From positions 138,272-182,994 of the forward strand of contig DHQL01000012.1 in assembly GCA_002408085.1 (NCBI GenBank): 44,723 nucleotides of DNA, written 5' to 3'. Of the stretch, positions 17,106 through 24,894 are shown piece by piece. A program made the translations under genes and the position numbers. Below the pieces are notes generated by a model. The model was not told where the DNA came from. It saw only the letters and a list, made by a program, of their open reading frames with translations, and did not search any database. Every line of letters starts with the position of its first letter. Positions within the stretch are counted from its first letter, which is position 1. The DNA comes from Spirochaeta sp. UBA5339. GTDB lineage: Bacteria; Spirochaetota; Spirochaetia; DSM-2461.

Positions 17106-17575
17106 TGGAGCCTCCTCTGCCTGAACCGGGCCGCCGAGAGGATTCCCTTCTTCAGGGTCTCATAGGGGGTGCAGCTGCAGGTGACGGTGGTAAGGATCTC
17201 CATCAGCTGGTGCTCGTCGGGACGGGCATAGCGGTCAAGAAGAATGCCGGTGGTCAGGGTCCGGGTGGGGGCGCAGTAGTCACAGAGATGAACCCCCTCC
17301 TTTTTAAATCCCTTGTAGACATCTTCAAAGTCATCGGTTTTGGAGTAGCCCTCTATGGTCATAATCTCCCGGCCCCTGATCTGAAAGACGGGAATCAGGC
17401 AGGAGTAGACCAGCTTTCCGTCCAGCACAACCGAACAGAGGCCGCAGTAGCCCTTACGGCAGGCGTTCCTGAGGCCGTGGAGGCCGAATTCGTCACGCAG
17501 TACATCCGAGAGCCGGAAGTAGGCGGGAACATCGACACTGACATTTTCCGAATTCAGGGTGAACTCAATAAGCAT
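17102..17575 (-). CDS. 2Fe-2S subunit of a molybdenum-hydroxylase-like enzyme
   Basis: Small electron-transfer subunit of the CoxS/XdhC type with 157 residues. Both clusters look complete: plant-type ferredoxin cysteines C39, C44, C47 and C59 (ACRKGYCGLC...SC), then the helical-domain set C98, C101, C133 and C135 (CDYC and CSC). The second motif departs from the usual QCGYCTPG, reading LCDYCAPTRTLTTG. The ATG overlaps the stop of the large-subunit gene by one base. Intact iron-sulphur ligands argue that electron transfer is still needed, although the large subunit is degenerate. Confidence 0.88.
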   Translation of the reverse strand: MLIEFTLNSENVSVDVPAYFRLSDVLRDEFGLHGLRNACRKGYCGLCSVVLDGKLVYSCLIPVFQIRGREIMTIEGYSKTDDFEDVYKGFKKEGVHLCDYCAPTRTLTTGILLDRYARPDEHQLMEILTTVTCSCTPYETLKKGILSAARFRQRRLQ

Positions 17576-19614
17576 TAATTACCTCCCGACAGCAGGCGTG
17601 CCGAATTGATGGGCAGTCCCGTCAGGGTTATCCCCGATGCCTGTGATACGGCCTGGGTAAAGGCCGCGGGAATGGTTCCCAGGGCAAGCCCTTCCAGCCC
17701 CGAGGGCTGAGTGGACTTCTTTCCGTCCTCTTCAAAGCGGATATGGAGCTTCGGGAAGAGGCTCGGCTTGATGGCCTGTTTGTCCAGACAGTGGGTCAGG
17801 GCCATTCGAACTTCGGACTCCACAAAGGATCGGGCTCCGGGAGGATCAAGAAGGGTTCCGCAGTTTATTGTCAGCCAGATCTGCGGAATGACAATCTCTC
17901 TGGTGGCTGTAAAGAGTGAAACCTCAACAACCGCACACCCCCAGGAGGACTGGGAGAAGGGGGTTCCCTTCATCTCCTCCTCATTCCATTCATTGGCAGT
18001 CCGGCGGCGGAAGGTTCTGGTTTCGGTTATGGGCAGGGCCTCCCTGAATCGTTTCTTCTGGATAATTGAACAGCACTGGTCTATGAGTTTTGTAAAAACC
18101 AGAATATTTCTGGAGAGGCATGAGGGACCGTTGAAGCTCTGCTCATCGGGGCGGTCAAGGATCAGATTGACCTTCTCCTCCTCAATGCTCAGGGAAGCGG
18201 AGATGTTCTTTCTCCATATGGCCATAATCCCAGGTGTGGCGGGCACTGTACCGAGAAGGACATCCAGGGTCCCCTCCTTCTGGAGGGTTACCGAAACGGA
18301 GGCCGCCGTAAGCAGCTTGTCGCGGCTGAGAAAGTCATAGCCCTGACGGCTGACGGCCATCCCTATCCCCGCATAGCTTGAGGGGGTTATGGAGAGGGCA
18401 TTACGGTTGGTTCTGATCTGCCGGGAAACGGCGTGCTTCCGGGTGTAATCCGATGCCTCCGAGAGTTCTGTGATCATGTCCGACAGGGGAGGAGTCTGTC
18501 GGATCTTACCGCTGGTGGCATTTAGATTGCCTTTGGCGGTAAGATTCCGGCTGCGCCAGTCTGCGGGGTCCTGACCTGTCTCAAGGGCAATATGGTTGAC
18601 CAGCATCTCTGCTCCGAATTCTCCCTGAGCCAGGCCCCATGTGCTTAAAGGAAGCCAGGGAGGATAATTGGACCGGAAGCTCTTGGCCCGGATATCCAGA
18701 TGCCGGCACTGGTAGAGTCCCGCCGTTCCCAGGGCAAGGCGGGTAACCACCTCGCTGCTGAAACAGCCGTAGGCTCCGGCGTTGAGATAGACCTGGGCCT
18801 CCAGGGCCGTCAGCCGGCCGCTCTGATCCACTCCGGCCCGGTAATGATAGAAAATTTCCTTCCGGCAGGGAAGGTCTCTTTCGGCAATCAGTTTTACAGG
18901 CTGTCTGAGGATGCTTGTAATACAGACCGTCAGAGCTGCAGCGGGTACACTCTGTCCCACATGGCTGTCCCATGTCCTTCCGGCAGGGTTGAAGTGGATC
19001 TCTACCTGCTTCCGGCTGATTCCGGCTGCCTGGGCGCATAGTTTGCGGATCAGAGAGGGCCACTGGCTGTGAAGATGGAGTACATAGGTTCCGCCCTCCT
19101 TGGTGCAGTAGACCGCCTGCCGCGGATAGACAGGCATTTCCGGCAGGATCAGGGAGAAATCTCCCTCCACAACGGTTTCCGCCTTCTCCATTCCCCTGAG
19201 GGTAGAGCCCTTCTGAATGACCTTCTCGGCAGGGCAGGCACGACTGTCCCGCATTCTGTAGGGCGGAAAGCCCGGAATGGGGGTAATCTCAAGACTGATC
19301 TCTTTCCGTATGCTGTAGAGTTCGTCGGCATCTGGTCCTGTCAGGACTCCCACGGGCTGTCCAGGGTAGAGAATTTCCGTGTCTGCCAGAAGGGGAACCG
19401 ATTCATCGGGATAGGACAGATAGTTCTTTCCCGGAATATCTTCGGCCTGAAAAAATTTTATATGAGAGGGCAGCCGGGGCAGAATGATCTCTTTCAGTAT
19501 CCCCGGAGCTCTTTCGGCGCGAACCTGCAGGGCATAGACCATCTTTCTGGAGGAGATGTCCTCGGGGAAACTGACCTGTCCGGCCAGCCTGCTTCGGAAT
19601 TTATCCTCACTCAT
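17575..19614 (-). CDS. Divergent molybdopterin-binding-type large subunit
   Basis: Large-subunit homologue of the xanthine dehydrogenase/aldehyde oxidase family, 679 residues (usual 700-800). The family pattern can be followed: YPGQPVGVL near 83-91, then MPVYPRQAVYC and HSQWPSLIRKLCAQAAGI around 160-200. WGLAQGEFGAEMLVNHIA follows with DPADWRSRN, and a C-terminal GLEGLALG with Glu641 in the position of the catalytic Glu. The glycine-rich cofactor motif GGGFGGK, expected after VEIHF, is replaced by NPAGRTWDSHVG (about 210-220). Either the cofactor is bound differently or activity has changed. It is coupled to degT by an ATGA overlap. Family membership is fairly sure; the reaction is unknown. 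Confidence 0.75.
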   Translation of the reverse strand: MSEDKFRSRLAGQVSFPEDISSRKMVYALQVRAERAPGILKEIILPRLPSHIKFFQAEDIPGKNYLSYPDESVPLLADTEILYPGQPVGVLTGPDADELYSIRKEISLEITPIPGFPPYRMRDSRACPAEKVIQKGSTLRGMEKAETVVEGDFSLILPEMPVYPRQAVYCTKEGGTYVLHLHSQWPSLIRKLCAQAAGISRKQVEIHFNPAGRTWDSHVGQSVPAAALTVCITSILRQPVKLIAERDLPCRKEIFYHYRAGVDQSGRLTALEAQVYLNAGAYGCFSSEVVTRLALGTAGLYQCRHLDIRAKSFRSNYPPWLPLSTWGLAQGEFGAEMLVNHIALETGQDPADWRSRNLTAKGNLNATSGKIRQTPPLSDMITELSEASDYTRKHAVSRQIRTNRNALSITPSSYAGIGMAVSRQGYDFLSRDKLLTAASVSVTLQKEGTLDVLLGTVPATPGIMAIWRKNISASLSIEEEKVNLILDRPDEQSFNGPSCLSRNILVFTKLIDQCCSIIQKKRFREALPITETRTFRRRTANEWNEEEMKGTPFSQSSWGCAVVEVSLFTATREIVIPQIWLTINCGTLLDPPGARSFVESEVRMALTHCLDKQAIKPSLFPKLHIRFEEDGKKSTQPSGLEGLALGTIPAAFTQAVSQASGITLTGLPINSARLLSGGN

Positions 19615-20804
19615 TTCCTGTGTTTCTCCAGGACTTCTTCGACAACTGTACAGATCCTCCGGATCTGCTGCTCAGTCAAACCGGGAAAGAGGGGGAGGCT
19701 GAGGACTCTGCTGTAGCAGTCCATGGCCGCTGGAAAGTCCTCCGGCGCCAGGGCGTAGTGTTCAGCATAGTAGCTCATCATATGAAGTGGCTTGTAGTGG
19801 ACTGAGGTGCCGATCCCTCTCTCTTTCAGAACATCGATAAATCCGTTCCGGCTGATGGTGAGCTTTTCGGTGCTGAGACGGATCATAAAGAGATGCCAGC
19901 TGTGGTCTTCCTTCCATCGGGGCAGTTCAAGAAGCTCGGAAACAGAAGATCCGCCCAGGATCTCAAGATAGAGGCGGACTGCCTCTATTCGTTTTTCCAG
20001 AAACTCGGCGGCTCTCTTCAGCTGAACCCGGCCCACCGCAGCAGCCATGTCGCTCATATTGTATTTGAATCCCGGGGCGACTATATCGTACTCCCAGGAA
20101 GCGGAAGAATCGGTGTATCTGTTCCAGACAGCTCTGTTTATACCGTGGAGGCGCATGGCGCTGATCCGTTCTTTCAGATCCTCCCGTGAGGTGACGATCA
20201 TGCCCCCCTCTCCGGTGGTAATGGTCTTGTTGGCATAGAAGGAGTAGACCCCTGCATCCGAAAGGGTGCCGGCCATGCCGTCAGCGGTTTCCACGGGGAA
20301 GGCATGGGCCGCATCTTCCACCAGAAAGAGGCCGTATTTGAGACTGAGTTCCCTGATCCTGATAAAGTTGTCCGTATCTCCTGCTATATGGACGGTGATT
20401 ATCCCTTTGGGCTCTCTTCCCGAGGCCTTGAGGGCGAGTATTTTCTTCTCACAGTCTGCAGGGTCCATATTGAAGCTGCCCGGGGCAAGATCCACAAAGA
20501 CCGGGTCTCCGCCGCAGTAGCGCACCACCTCGGCTGTGGATGTAAAGGTGAAGGTTGGAACCAGAACAGTGTCTCCGGGACCAATCCCAAGGGCCTCCAC
20601 TGCCAGATGCAGCCCCGCAGTTGCGGAGTTGACAGCCAGGGCATGGGGAGCCCCTGTATAGAGGGCAAACTCTTTTTCAAAGGCCAGGGCCTCGGCTCCC
20701 GTGGTAAGCCAGCCGCTCCGCATTACTCTGAGTACAGCTTCCTCCTCCTCGGGCCCCAGGCAGGGACGGGCGAAGGGAATTGTGTCAGTACTCAGGTTCA
20801 TCAT
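19611..20804 (-). CDS. DegT/DnrJ/EryC1/StrS-family sugar aminotransferase
   Basis: PLP-dependent enzyme predicted to add an amino group to a keto-sugar nucleotide, on the way to a surface glycan or glycoprotein amino sugar. It has 397 residues, the usual length. Family motifs: FARPCLGPEEEEAVLRVMRSGWLTTG-type N-terminus, PTFTFTSTAEVV, VEDAAHAF (about 162-169) and the PLP lysine K193 in FYANKTITTGEGG. It starts 20 bases inside the end of the dehydratase gene, whose 4-keto product is the likely substrate. It overlaps the next gene by four bases. Confidence 0.9.
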   Translation of the reverse strand: MMNLSTDTIPFARPCLGPEEEEAVLRVMRSGWLTTGAEALAFEKEFALYTGAPHALAVNSATAGLHLAVEALGIGPGDTVLVPTFTFTSTAEVVRYCGGDPVFVDLAPGSFNMDPADCEKKILALKASGREPKGIITVHIAGDTDNFIRIRELSLKYGLFLVEDAAHAFPVETADGMAGTLSDAGVYSFYANKTITTGEGGMIVTSREDLKERISAMRLHGINRAVWNRYTDSSASWEYDIVAPGFKYNMSDMAAAVGRVQLKRAAEFLEKRIEAVRLYLEILGGSSVSELLELPRWKEDHSWHLFMIRLSTEKLTISRNGFIDVLKERGIGTSVHYKPLHMMSYYAEHYALAPEDFPAAMDCYSRVLSLPLFPGLTEQQIRRICTVVEEVLEKHRK

Positions 20805-22281
20805 CGGGCATCCTCATTCCCGGAAAATACTCTTTAAGGATTGTCCGGAGTTCTTTTCGGTTTCTGTAGAGACTGCTTCTTGATCCGTCATGGAAGCAGA
20901 CGGGGCTGATTTTGGTTATCAGATCCCCGACGGGAATGGGGAAGGGTGCCGACTCAACCCGGAATATTCTGGCAAACTCGGTCTGCGTGGGCTCTTCCCC
21001 CTCACTCCAGAGTCTCTCTGACACCTTCTCGCCGGGGCGCATGCCGATGTAGGAGATGGGGATATCCTCCTCCTTGAAACCGTAGAAGTGGATCATCTGC
21101 TTTGCCAGTTCCAGGATCTTCAGGGGTTCTCCCATATCAAGAACATAGAGCCCCCTGTTCTCTCCGACACCGCCGGCTCTGAGAACCAGTGAAGAGGCTT
21201 CGGGAATGGTCATAAAGTACCGGGTCGTTTCGGGATGTGTGACGGTTACGGGGCCGCCGGCAAGGATCTGCTCTTTGAACAGGGGGATGATGCTCCCCCG
21301 GGAACCGAGTACATTGCCGAAACGGACAACCATAAAATCCAGTCCCTTTCTCCGTTCCTCCAGAACCAGCATCTCGGCAATCCTCTTTGTGACGCCGTAG
21401 ACACATGAGGGGTTGACCGCCTTGTCCGTTGAGATCAGTACAAGCTTCTCGGTGCCCGAGGCTTCTGCGGCCTTTATCAGGTTGTATGTACCGAAGACAT
21501 TGTTCTTTACCGCCTCCACCGGGTTGTGTTCCAGCATGGGCACATGCTTATGGGCCGCGCAATGGAAGATAACATCCGCCTTCAGGCGCTTTAATATAAA
21601 CTCGGTAAACTCGGCATCCTGAAGGTCTCCGATAACCGGAACCACCGTGGCCTTTTCACCGACACCCCCCTCCTGCAGGAGGCGTAGTTCTCTGTCTATT
21701 CTGTATATGCTGTTCTCTCCATGTCCCAGGAGGTATAGACGTTCGGCTCCCCCTGACAGAAGCTGCCGGGCCAGTTCGCTGCCGATACTTCCCCCGGCAC
21801 CTGTGATCAGGACCCTCTTTCCTCTGAGGTAGGAGAGACTCTCCTTCAGGTCGATAACCACAGGGTTCCGGGTCAGAAGGTCTTCGGGATTGATGTCCCT
21901 GGCCTGAATCAGATGGGCATGGCCGTTTACGATCTGTGAAATATTGGGAACGATCCTGATCCGGTTGAACTCCGCCTTGCTGAGGATGCGGTATATGGTG
22001 CTCAGCTCCTCCCTGTCGGCGGTGGGGATGGCAATGATCGCCTCGTCGGCGGGAGTGGTGCGCAGGATTCCCGCAAACTCTTTGATGGGGCCGAGAACAG
22101 GAATGTTTCGGATTTTAGTTCCGATTTTCGCCGGGTCATCATCCAGAAAGGCAACGACTTCTCCGGTGTGTTTCCTGGTGCCTATTTCCTGTGCTATGTT
22201 CTCACCGGCAAATCCGGCGCCTATGATGAAAATTCTGTTCCCTTTTTTGCTGCTCACGAAAATCAGAATAACACAGTCCAA
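20785..22281 (-). CDS. Nucleotide-sugar 4,6-dehydratase, CapD/FlaA1 type without membrane anchor
   Basis: Predicted NAD(P)-dependent dehydratase that makes a 4-keto-6-deoxy sugar nucleotide. It has 498 residues. The N-terminal CoA-binding-like Rossmann domain (about 17-125, GAGFAGENIAQEI) and the catalytic short-chain dehydrogenase domain (about 154 on, TGAGGSIGSEL) are present. ISTDKAVNP and Y295-x3-K299 (YGVTK) form the active site. WbpM/PglF-type relatives have an N-terminal transmembrane region and often Met in the Tyr position; this protein lacks the first and has the classical Tyr. The frame opens with TTG at 22281; a GTG at 22257 is a reasonable alternative, and neither has a clear ribosome site. 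It leads the five-gene operon. Confidence 0.88.
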   Translation of the reverse strand: MDCVILIFVSSKKGNRIFIIGAGFAGENIAQEIGTRKHTGEVVAFLDDDPAKIGTKIRNIPVLGPIKEFAGILRTTPADEAIIAIPTADREELSTIYRILSKAEFNRIRIVPNISQIVNGHAHLIQARDINPEDLLTRNPVVIDLKESLSYLRGKRVLITGAGGSIGSELARQLLSGGAERLYLLGHGENSIYRIDRELRLLQEGGVGEKATVVPVIGDLQDAEFTEFILKRLKADVIFHCAAHKHVPMLEHNPVEAVKNNVFGTYNLIKAAEASGTEKLVLISTDKAVNPSCVYGVTKRIAEMLVLEERRKGLDFMVVRFGNVLGSRGSIIPLFKEQILAGGPVTVTHPETTRYFMTIPEASSLVLRAGGVGENRGLYVLDMGEPLKILELAKQMIHFYGFKEEDIPISYIGMRPGEKVSERLWSEGEEPTQTEFARIFRVESAPFPIPVGDLITKISPVCFHDGSRSSLYRNRKELRTILKEYFPGMRMPDDEPEY

Positions 22282-22301
22282 TACGTTCGTTAATATACCA
22301 T

Positions 22302-22330
22302 TTGAAAAAACACTTCCTTTTCCTTTTTAT
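22302..22330 (+). promoter_or_regulatory. Candidate promoter for the 22387 gene
   Basis: -35 TTGAAA (22302-22307), 17-base spacer, -10-like TTTTAT (22325-22330). A GATAAT at 22336-22341 is an alternative -10 with a poor -35. It lies in the divergent gap between the sugar operon and the envelope genes. Confidence 0.4.
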
Positions 22331-22386
22331 CCGCCGATAATAAGAAAAATCAGCCGATTCCCCATGGAATATCCCAGGAGTGAACT

Positions 22387-22836
22387 ATGAAAAACGGATT
22401 TTTAAATAAAATCATATGTATATCAATGCTGTTTCTGACAGGTCTTCTGCCTCTGAGTGCACAGACCATACTGGTACACTCTCCTGCTTTGGGAGAGGAG
22501 ACAGCCGAAGAGGTTAAAATGGCCAGTCAGTCCGCAGAGGCGGGGATTATGGATGTTCTTTTCAACAAAGGCATGATTGTTTTTTCAGACATGTCCGATC
22601 AGAACAGTGCCGGAATAAAGAATATTTCTGACAAAACGGACTGCGAATATATTGTTGACTGGAAACTCAGCGGCTCGGGACTGTCGGGCCGGCTGATCAG
22701 CTCTGATGATATGTCGGTTCTTCAGGAGTCCCGAATTTCCGAGTCGGATTATGATACCCGCTATAAAAACCGGGAAGAACTCTATACAATCCTGGGAACC
22801 CGGCTCTGTGAGATGCTGGTTGGAGAACGATGGTAG
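22387..22836 (+). CDS. Small exported protein of unknown function
   Basis: A 149-residue protein with a clear signal peptide (about 1-25, ending PLSAQ). The mature part is about 125 residues of mixed alpha/beta character with no catalytic motif I recognise. Local features are TDCEYIVDWKLSG and SGLSGRLISSDD, which look like a beta-rich periplasmic fold. A clear AGGAG ribosome site precedes the ATG. Its stop is 15 bases before the RlpA/SPOR-like gene, so the two are probably cotranscribed and may act together in the envelope. Confidence 0.75.
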   Translation: MKNGFLNKIICISMLFLTGLLPLSAQTILVHSPALGEETAEEVKMASQSAEAGIMDVLFNKGMIVFSDMSDQNSAGIKNISDKTDCEYIVDWKLSGSGLSGRLISSDDMSVLQESRISESDYDTRYKNREELYTILGTRLCEMLVGERW

Positions 22837-22851
22837 GCAAAGGAGAGATAG

Positions 22852-24087
22852 ATGTCGAAGCACCTTAATATATTGAAGCCCGGATTCAGAAGACTCATTC
22901 TTCTGATCTTTGCTGCTGCAACCGCAGCGCCCCTGAGCGCTCAGGCGGTCTGGTCAGGGAACGCCTCGGTGAATCCCGAAGAGTTCGTCAACTTTGTAGA
23001 TGATGTTCCCCTGGCAGGGGCGTCCAGTTCATTTACCAGGAACACGATTATCACCGTGACCAACCCGCAGAACGGCAAGACCGTGGATGTGACCATTGTA
23101 AAACGAGCACCCCGTCCGGGTGTTTTTCTTGTTCTCAGCGAGGCTGCCGGAAAGGCCCTCTCATTCCCCGCCGATCAGGTTATCCCGGTAACCGTACAGG
23201 TGGCGGAAAACAAGGGGGGCACCGAATACGATGAGTTCAACAGCGCCGATCCGGATATCAATCCGGCTGTCAGTGTACCCGAAACCATTTCCGATGAGGG
23301 AGTCACCCCGGAGATTGCAGAAGAGGTCGCTGAGACTGCAGAGGAAACTCCCGAAAGCTATGATCCCTTTTCCGACGAGATAATGGCAGTTCCTCTTCCC
23401 GGAGACGACCTGCGGGTGGTAAGGGAGCCTGAGGAGGAGCCTGTTGAGGAGATCGCCGAAGATATTGAAGAGTCAGTTCCTGAAGAGTTTGCAGCAGATG
23501 AGTTTGCTTCAGGGGAGTATGAGGATTTTAACCCCGATGAGTATATGAGTCCCGGGGAGGCAGCACTCTTTGCAGTAGAAGAGGCTGATGAGCCCGAGGA
23601 GTATATTCCCGAATATTATGAAGTTCCCGAAGAGGCTGCCGCGATTCCTGAAGAGGAAGAACCGGTAATCCTGAGCAGTTCGGAAGATATGGAAGAGCTC
23701 CCCTCGGGAGATAATGTTATCTACTTCCTGACTCCCTCGGACTTCCGTCCTCCCACTCATCCCATAGCCGAGATTGCCGAGGATGAGACAGTTGAAGAGA
23801 TCGTTCCCGTACTTGTGGAGCGGGATGTTCTGGAAGGCTATATTGTTGATCATCTTAAAAACGGCTCCTCCTATATTCAGCTGGGAGCCTACAGCAGTCC
23901 CGAGAGCATCTACTCGGAGATCCTCTCCATCGGAGAGCGGTATCCAATGGTTGTCTGGACCGAAGACAGGGGCGGACGGGTTCTCTATAAGTTCCTGGTG
24001 GGCCCGCTGACAAAGGATGAAACGGGAGTTCTCACCTACAGGTTCCGGGAGTCGGGCTATCCCGACCTCTTTCTCTATACTCCCTGA
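22852..24087 (+). CDS. RlpA-like (double-psi barrel) envelope protein with acidic linker and SPOR domain
   Basis: Exported protein of 411 residues. A signal peptide covers about 1-31 (PLSAQA). Residues about 55-117 resemble the RlpA double-psi beta-barrel: TVTNPQNGKTVDVTIVKRAP then LVLSEAAGKAL. A long, very acidic linker (about 120-320, many EE and PEE runs) follows, then a C-terminal SPOR-like region (about 338-411, SYIQLGAYSSPES...FLVGPLTKDE), the fold that binds denuded septal peptidoglycan. In RlpA the barrel motif is NDRGPF with catalytic Asp; here it reads VKRAPRPG, so glycan-cleaving activity is doubtful. It could be a structural peptidoglycan binder at division sites. Fold assignments rest on motif likeness only. 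Confidence 0.72.
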   Translation: MSKHLNILKPGFRRLILLIFAAATAAPLSAQAVWSGNASVNPEEFVNFVDDVPLAGASSSFTRNTIITVTNPQNGKTVDVTIVKRAPRPGVFLVLSEAAGKALSFPADQVIPVTVQVAENKGGTEYDEFNSADPDINPAVSVPETISDEGVTPEIAEEVAETAEETPESYDPFSDEIMAVPLPGDDLRVVREPEEEPVEEIAEDIEESVPEEFAADEFASGEYEDFNPDEYMSPGEAALFAVEEADEPEEYIPEYYEVPEEAAAIPEEEEPVILSSSEDMEELPSGDNVIYFLTPSDFRPPTHPIAEIAEDETVEEIVPVLVERDVLEGYIVDHLKNGSSYIQLGAYSSPESIYSEILSIGERYPMVVWTEDRGGRVLYKFLVGPLTKDETGVLTYRFRESGYPDLFLYTP

Positions 24088-24101
24088 GTAAGGCTTTGAA
24101 A

Positions 24102-24887
24102 ATGAAGAATGAACCGAAACCTCATGGAAGCCAGACAGGAGGTAAGAACGCGGATCAGATAAAGGATGAGGAGCTTGCCGAGCTTCTGCGCAGCAGGGGC
24201 TGGGGCTGTGAGTCTCCGGCCACCTACGGCATCGATTATGACGAGACTTTCTTAAGTATCTGGGAGAGGGTCTCATCCTATACAATGATCTCCCGGGAGA
24301 GGGCCTATGCGGTCTATTCGGCGGTACGCCATATTCACCGGCGGGGCCTGGATGGGGACTTTGTGGAGTGCGGCGTCTGGCAGGGAGGAACCTGCATGCT
24401 GATGGCCCTGACACTGATGGAGCTGGATGCACCTCTTCGTAATATCTGGATGTACGACACCTATGAGGGGATGACCCTCCCCACCGAAGAGGACAGGATC
24501 GCCTCAACGGGGCAGGCCGTCTCAGAGCGCTGGAGTGAGGGCTGGTGGGCGGCCGGTACAGACCTTGTCCGTTCTCATCTGGAACTCACCGGATATCCCA
24601 TGAACAGATTCAGTATGATCAAGGGGGATGTCTGTGAAACCCTGGACCGGGACCGGCCCGGCAGAACAGCCCTTTTAAGGCTCGATACGGACTGGTATGC
24701 CTCCACAAAGAAGGAGCTTGAAGTCCTCTATCCCACCCTCGAGACCGGCGGGACCCTGATTATCGATGATTACGGGCACTTCAGCGGGTCCAGGCAGGCG
24801 GTGGATGAATTTTTCCACTCCGACCCGAAGGCGCCTCTATTTCAGAGAAGCGACTATACCGGGCGTATGGCTGTGAAGGAGTCCTGA
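24102..24887 (+). CDS. TylF/MycF-family SAM-dependent O-methyltransferase
   Basis: Predicted to methylate a sugar hydroxyl using S-adenosylmethionine and a metal ion. It has 261 residues. Family motifs are clear: DFVECGVWQGGTCMLMAL, NIWMYDTYEGM, LRLDTDWYASTKKELEVLY and GGTLIIDDYGHFSGSRQAVDEF; the DTDWY and DDYGH Asp residues are the expected metal ligands. An in-frame TTG at 24096 precedes the ATG at 24102, but AAGG about eight bases upstream favours the ATG. It follows the SPOR-like gene by 14 bases. With the sugar dehydratase and aminotransferase at 19.6-22.3 kb it suggests a modified surface sugar, though it is on the opposite strand. It converges on sfsA with only seven bases between the stops. 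Confidence 0.88.
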   Translation: MKNEPKPHGSQTGGKNADQIKDEELAELLRSRGWGCESPATYGIDYDETFLSIWERVSSYTMISRERAYAVYSAVRHIHRRGLDGDFVECGVWQGGTCMLMALTLMELDAPLRNIWMYDTYEGMTLPTEEDRIASTGQAVSERWSEGWWAAGTDLVRSHLELTGYPMNRFSMIKGDVCETLDRDRPGRTALLRLDTDWYASTKKELEVLYPTLETGGTLIIDDYGHFSGSRQAVDEFFHSDPKAPLFQRSDYTGRMAVKES

Positions 24888-24894
24888 GCCGGCA

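Noticed and set aside
16218..22281. Capsule or O-antigen island acquired by transfer
   Set aside because: No mobile element, tRNA edge or clear composition break flanks the operon, and it lies next to dnaE on the same strand.
23281..23800. Acidic repeat tract taken as a DNA tandem repeat
   Set aside because: The Glu/Pro-rich protein repeats are irregular and the underlying DNA has no fixed unit.
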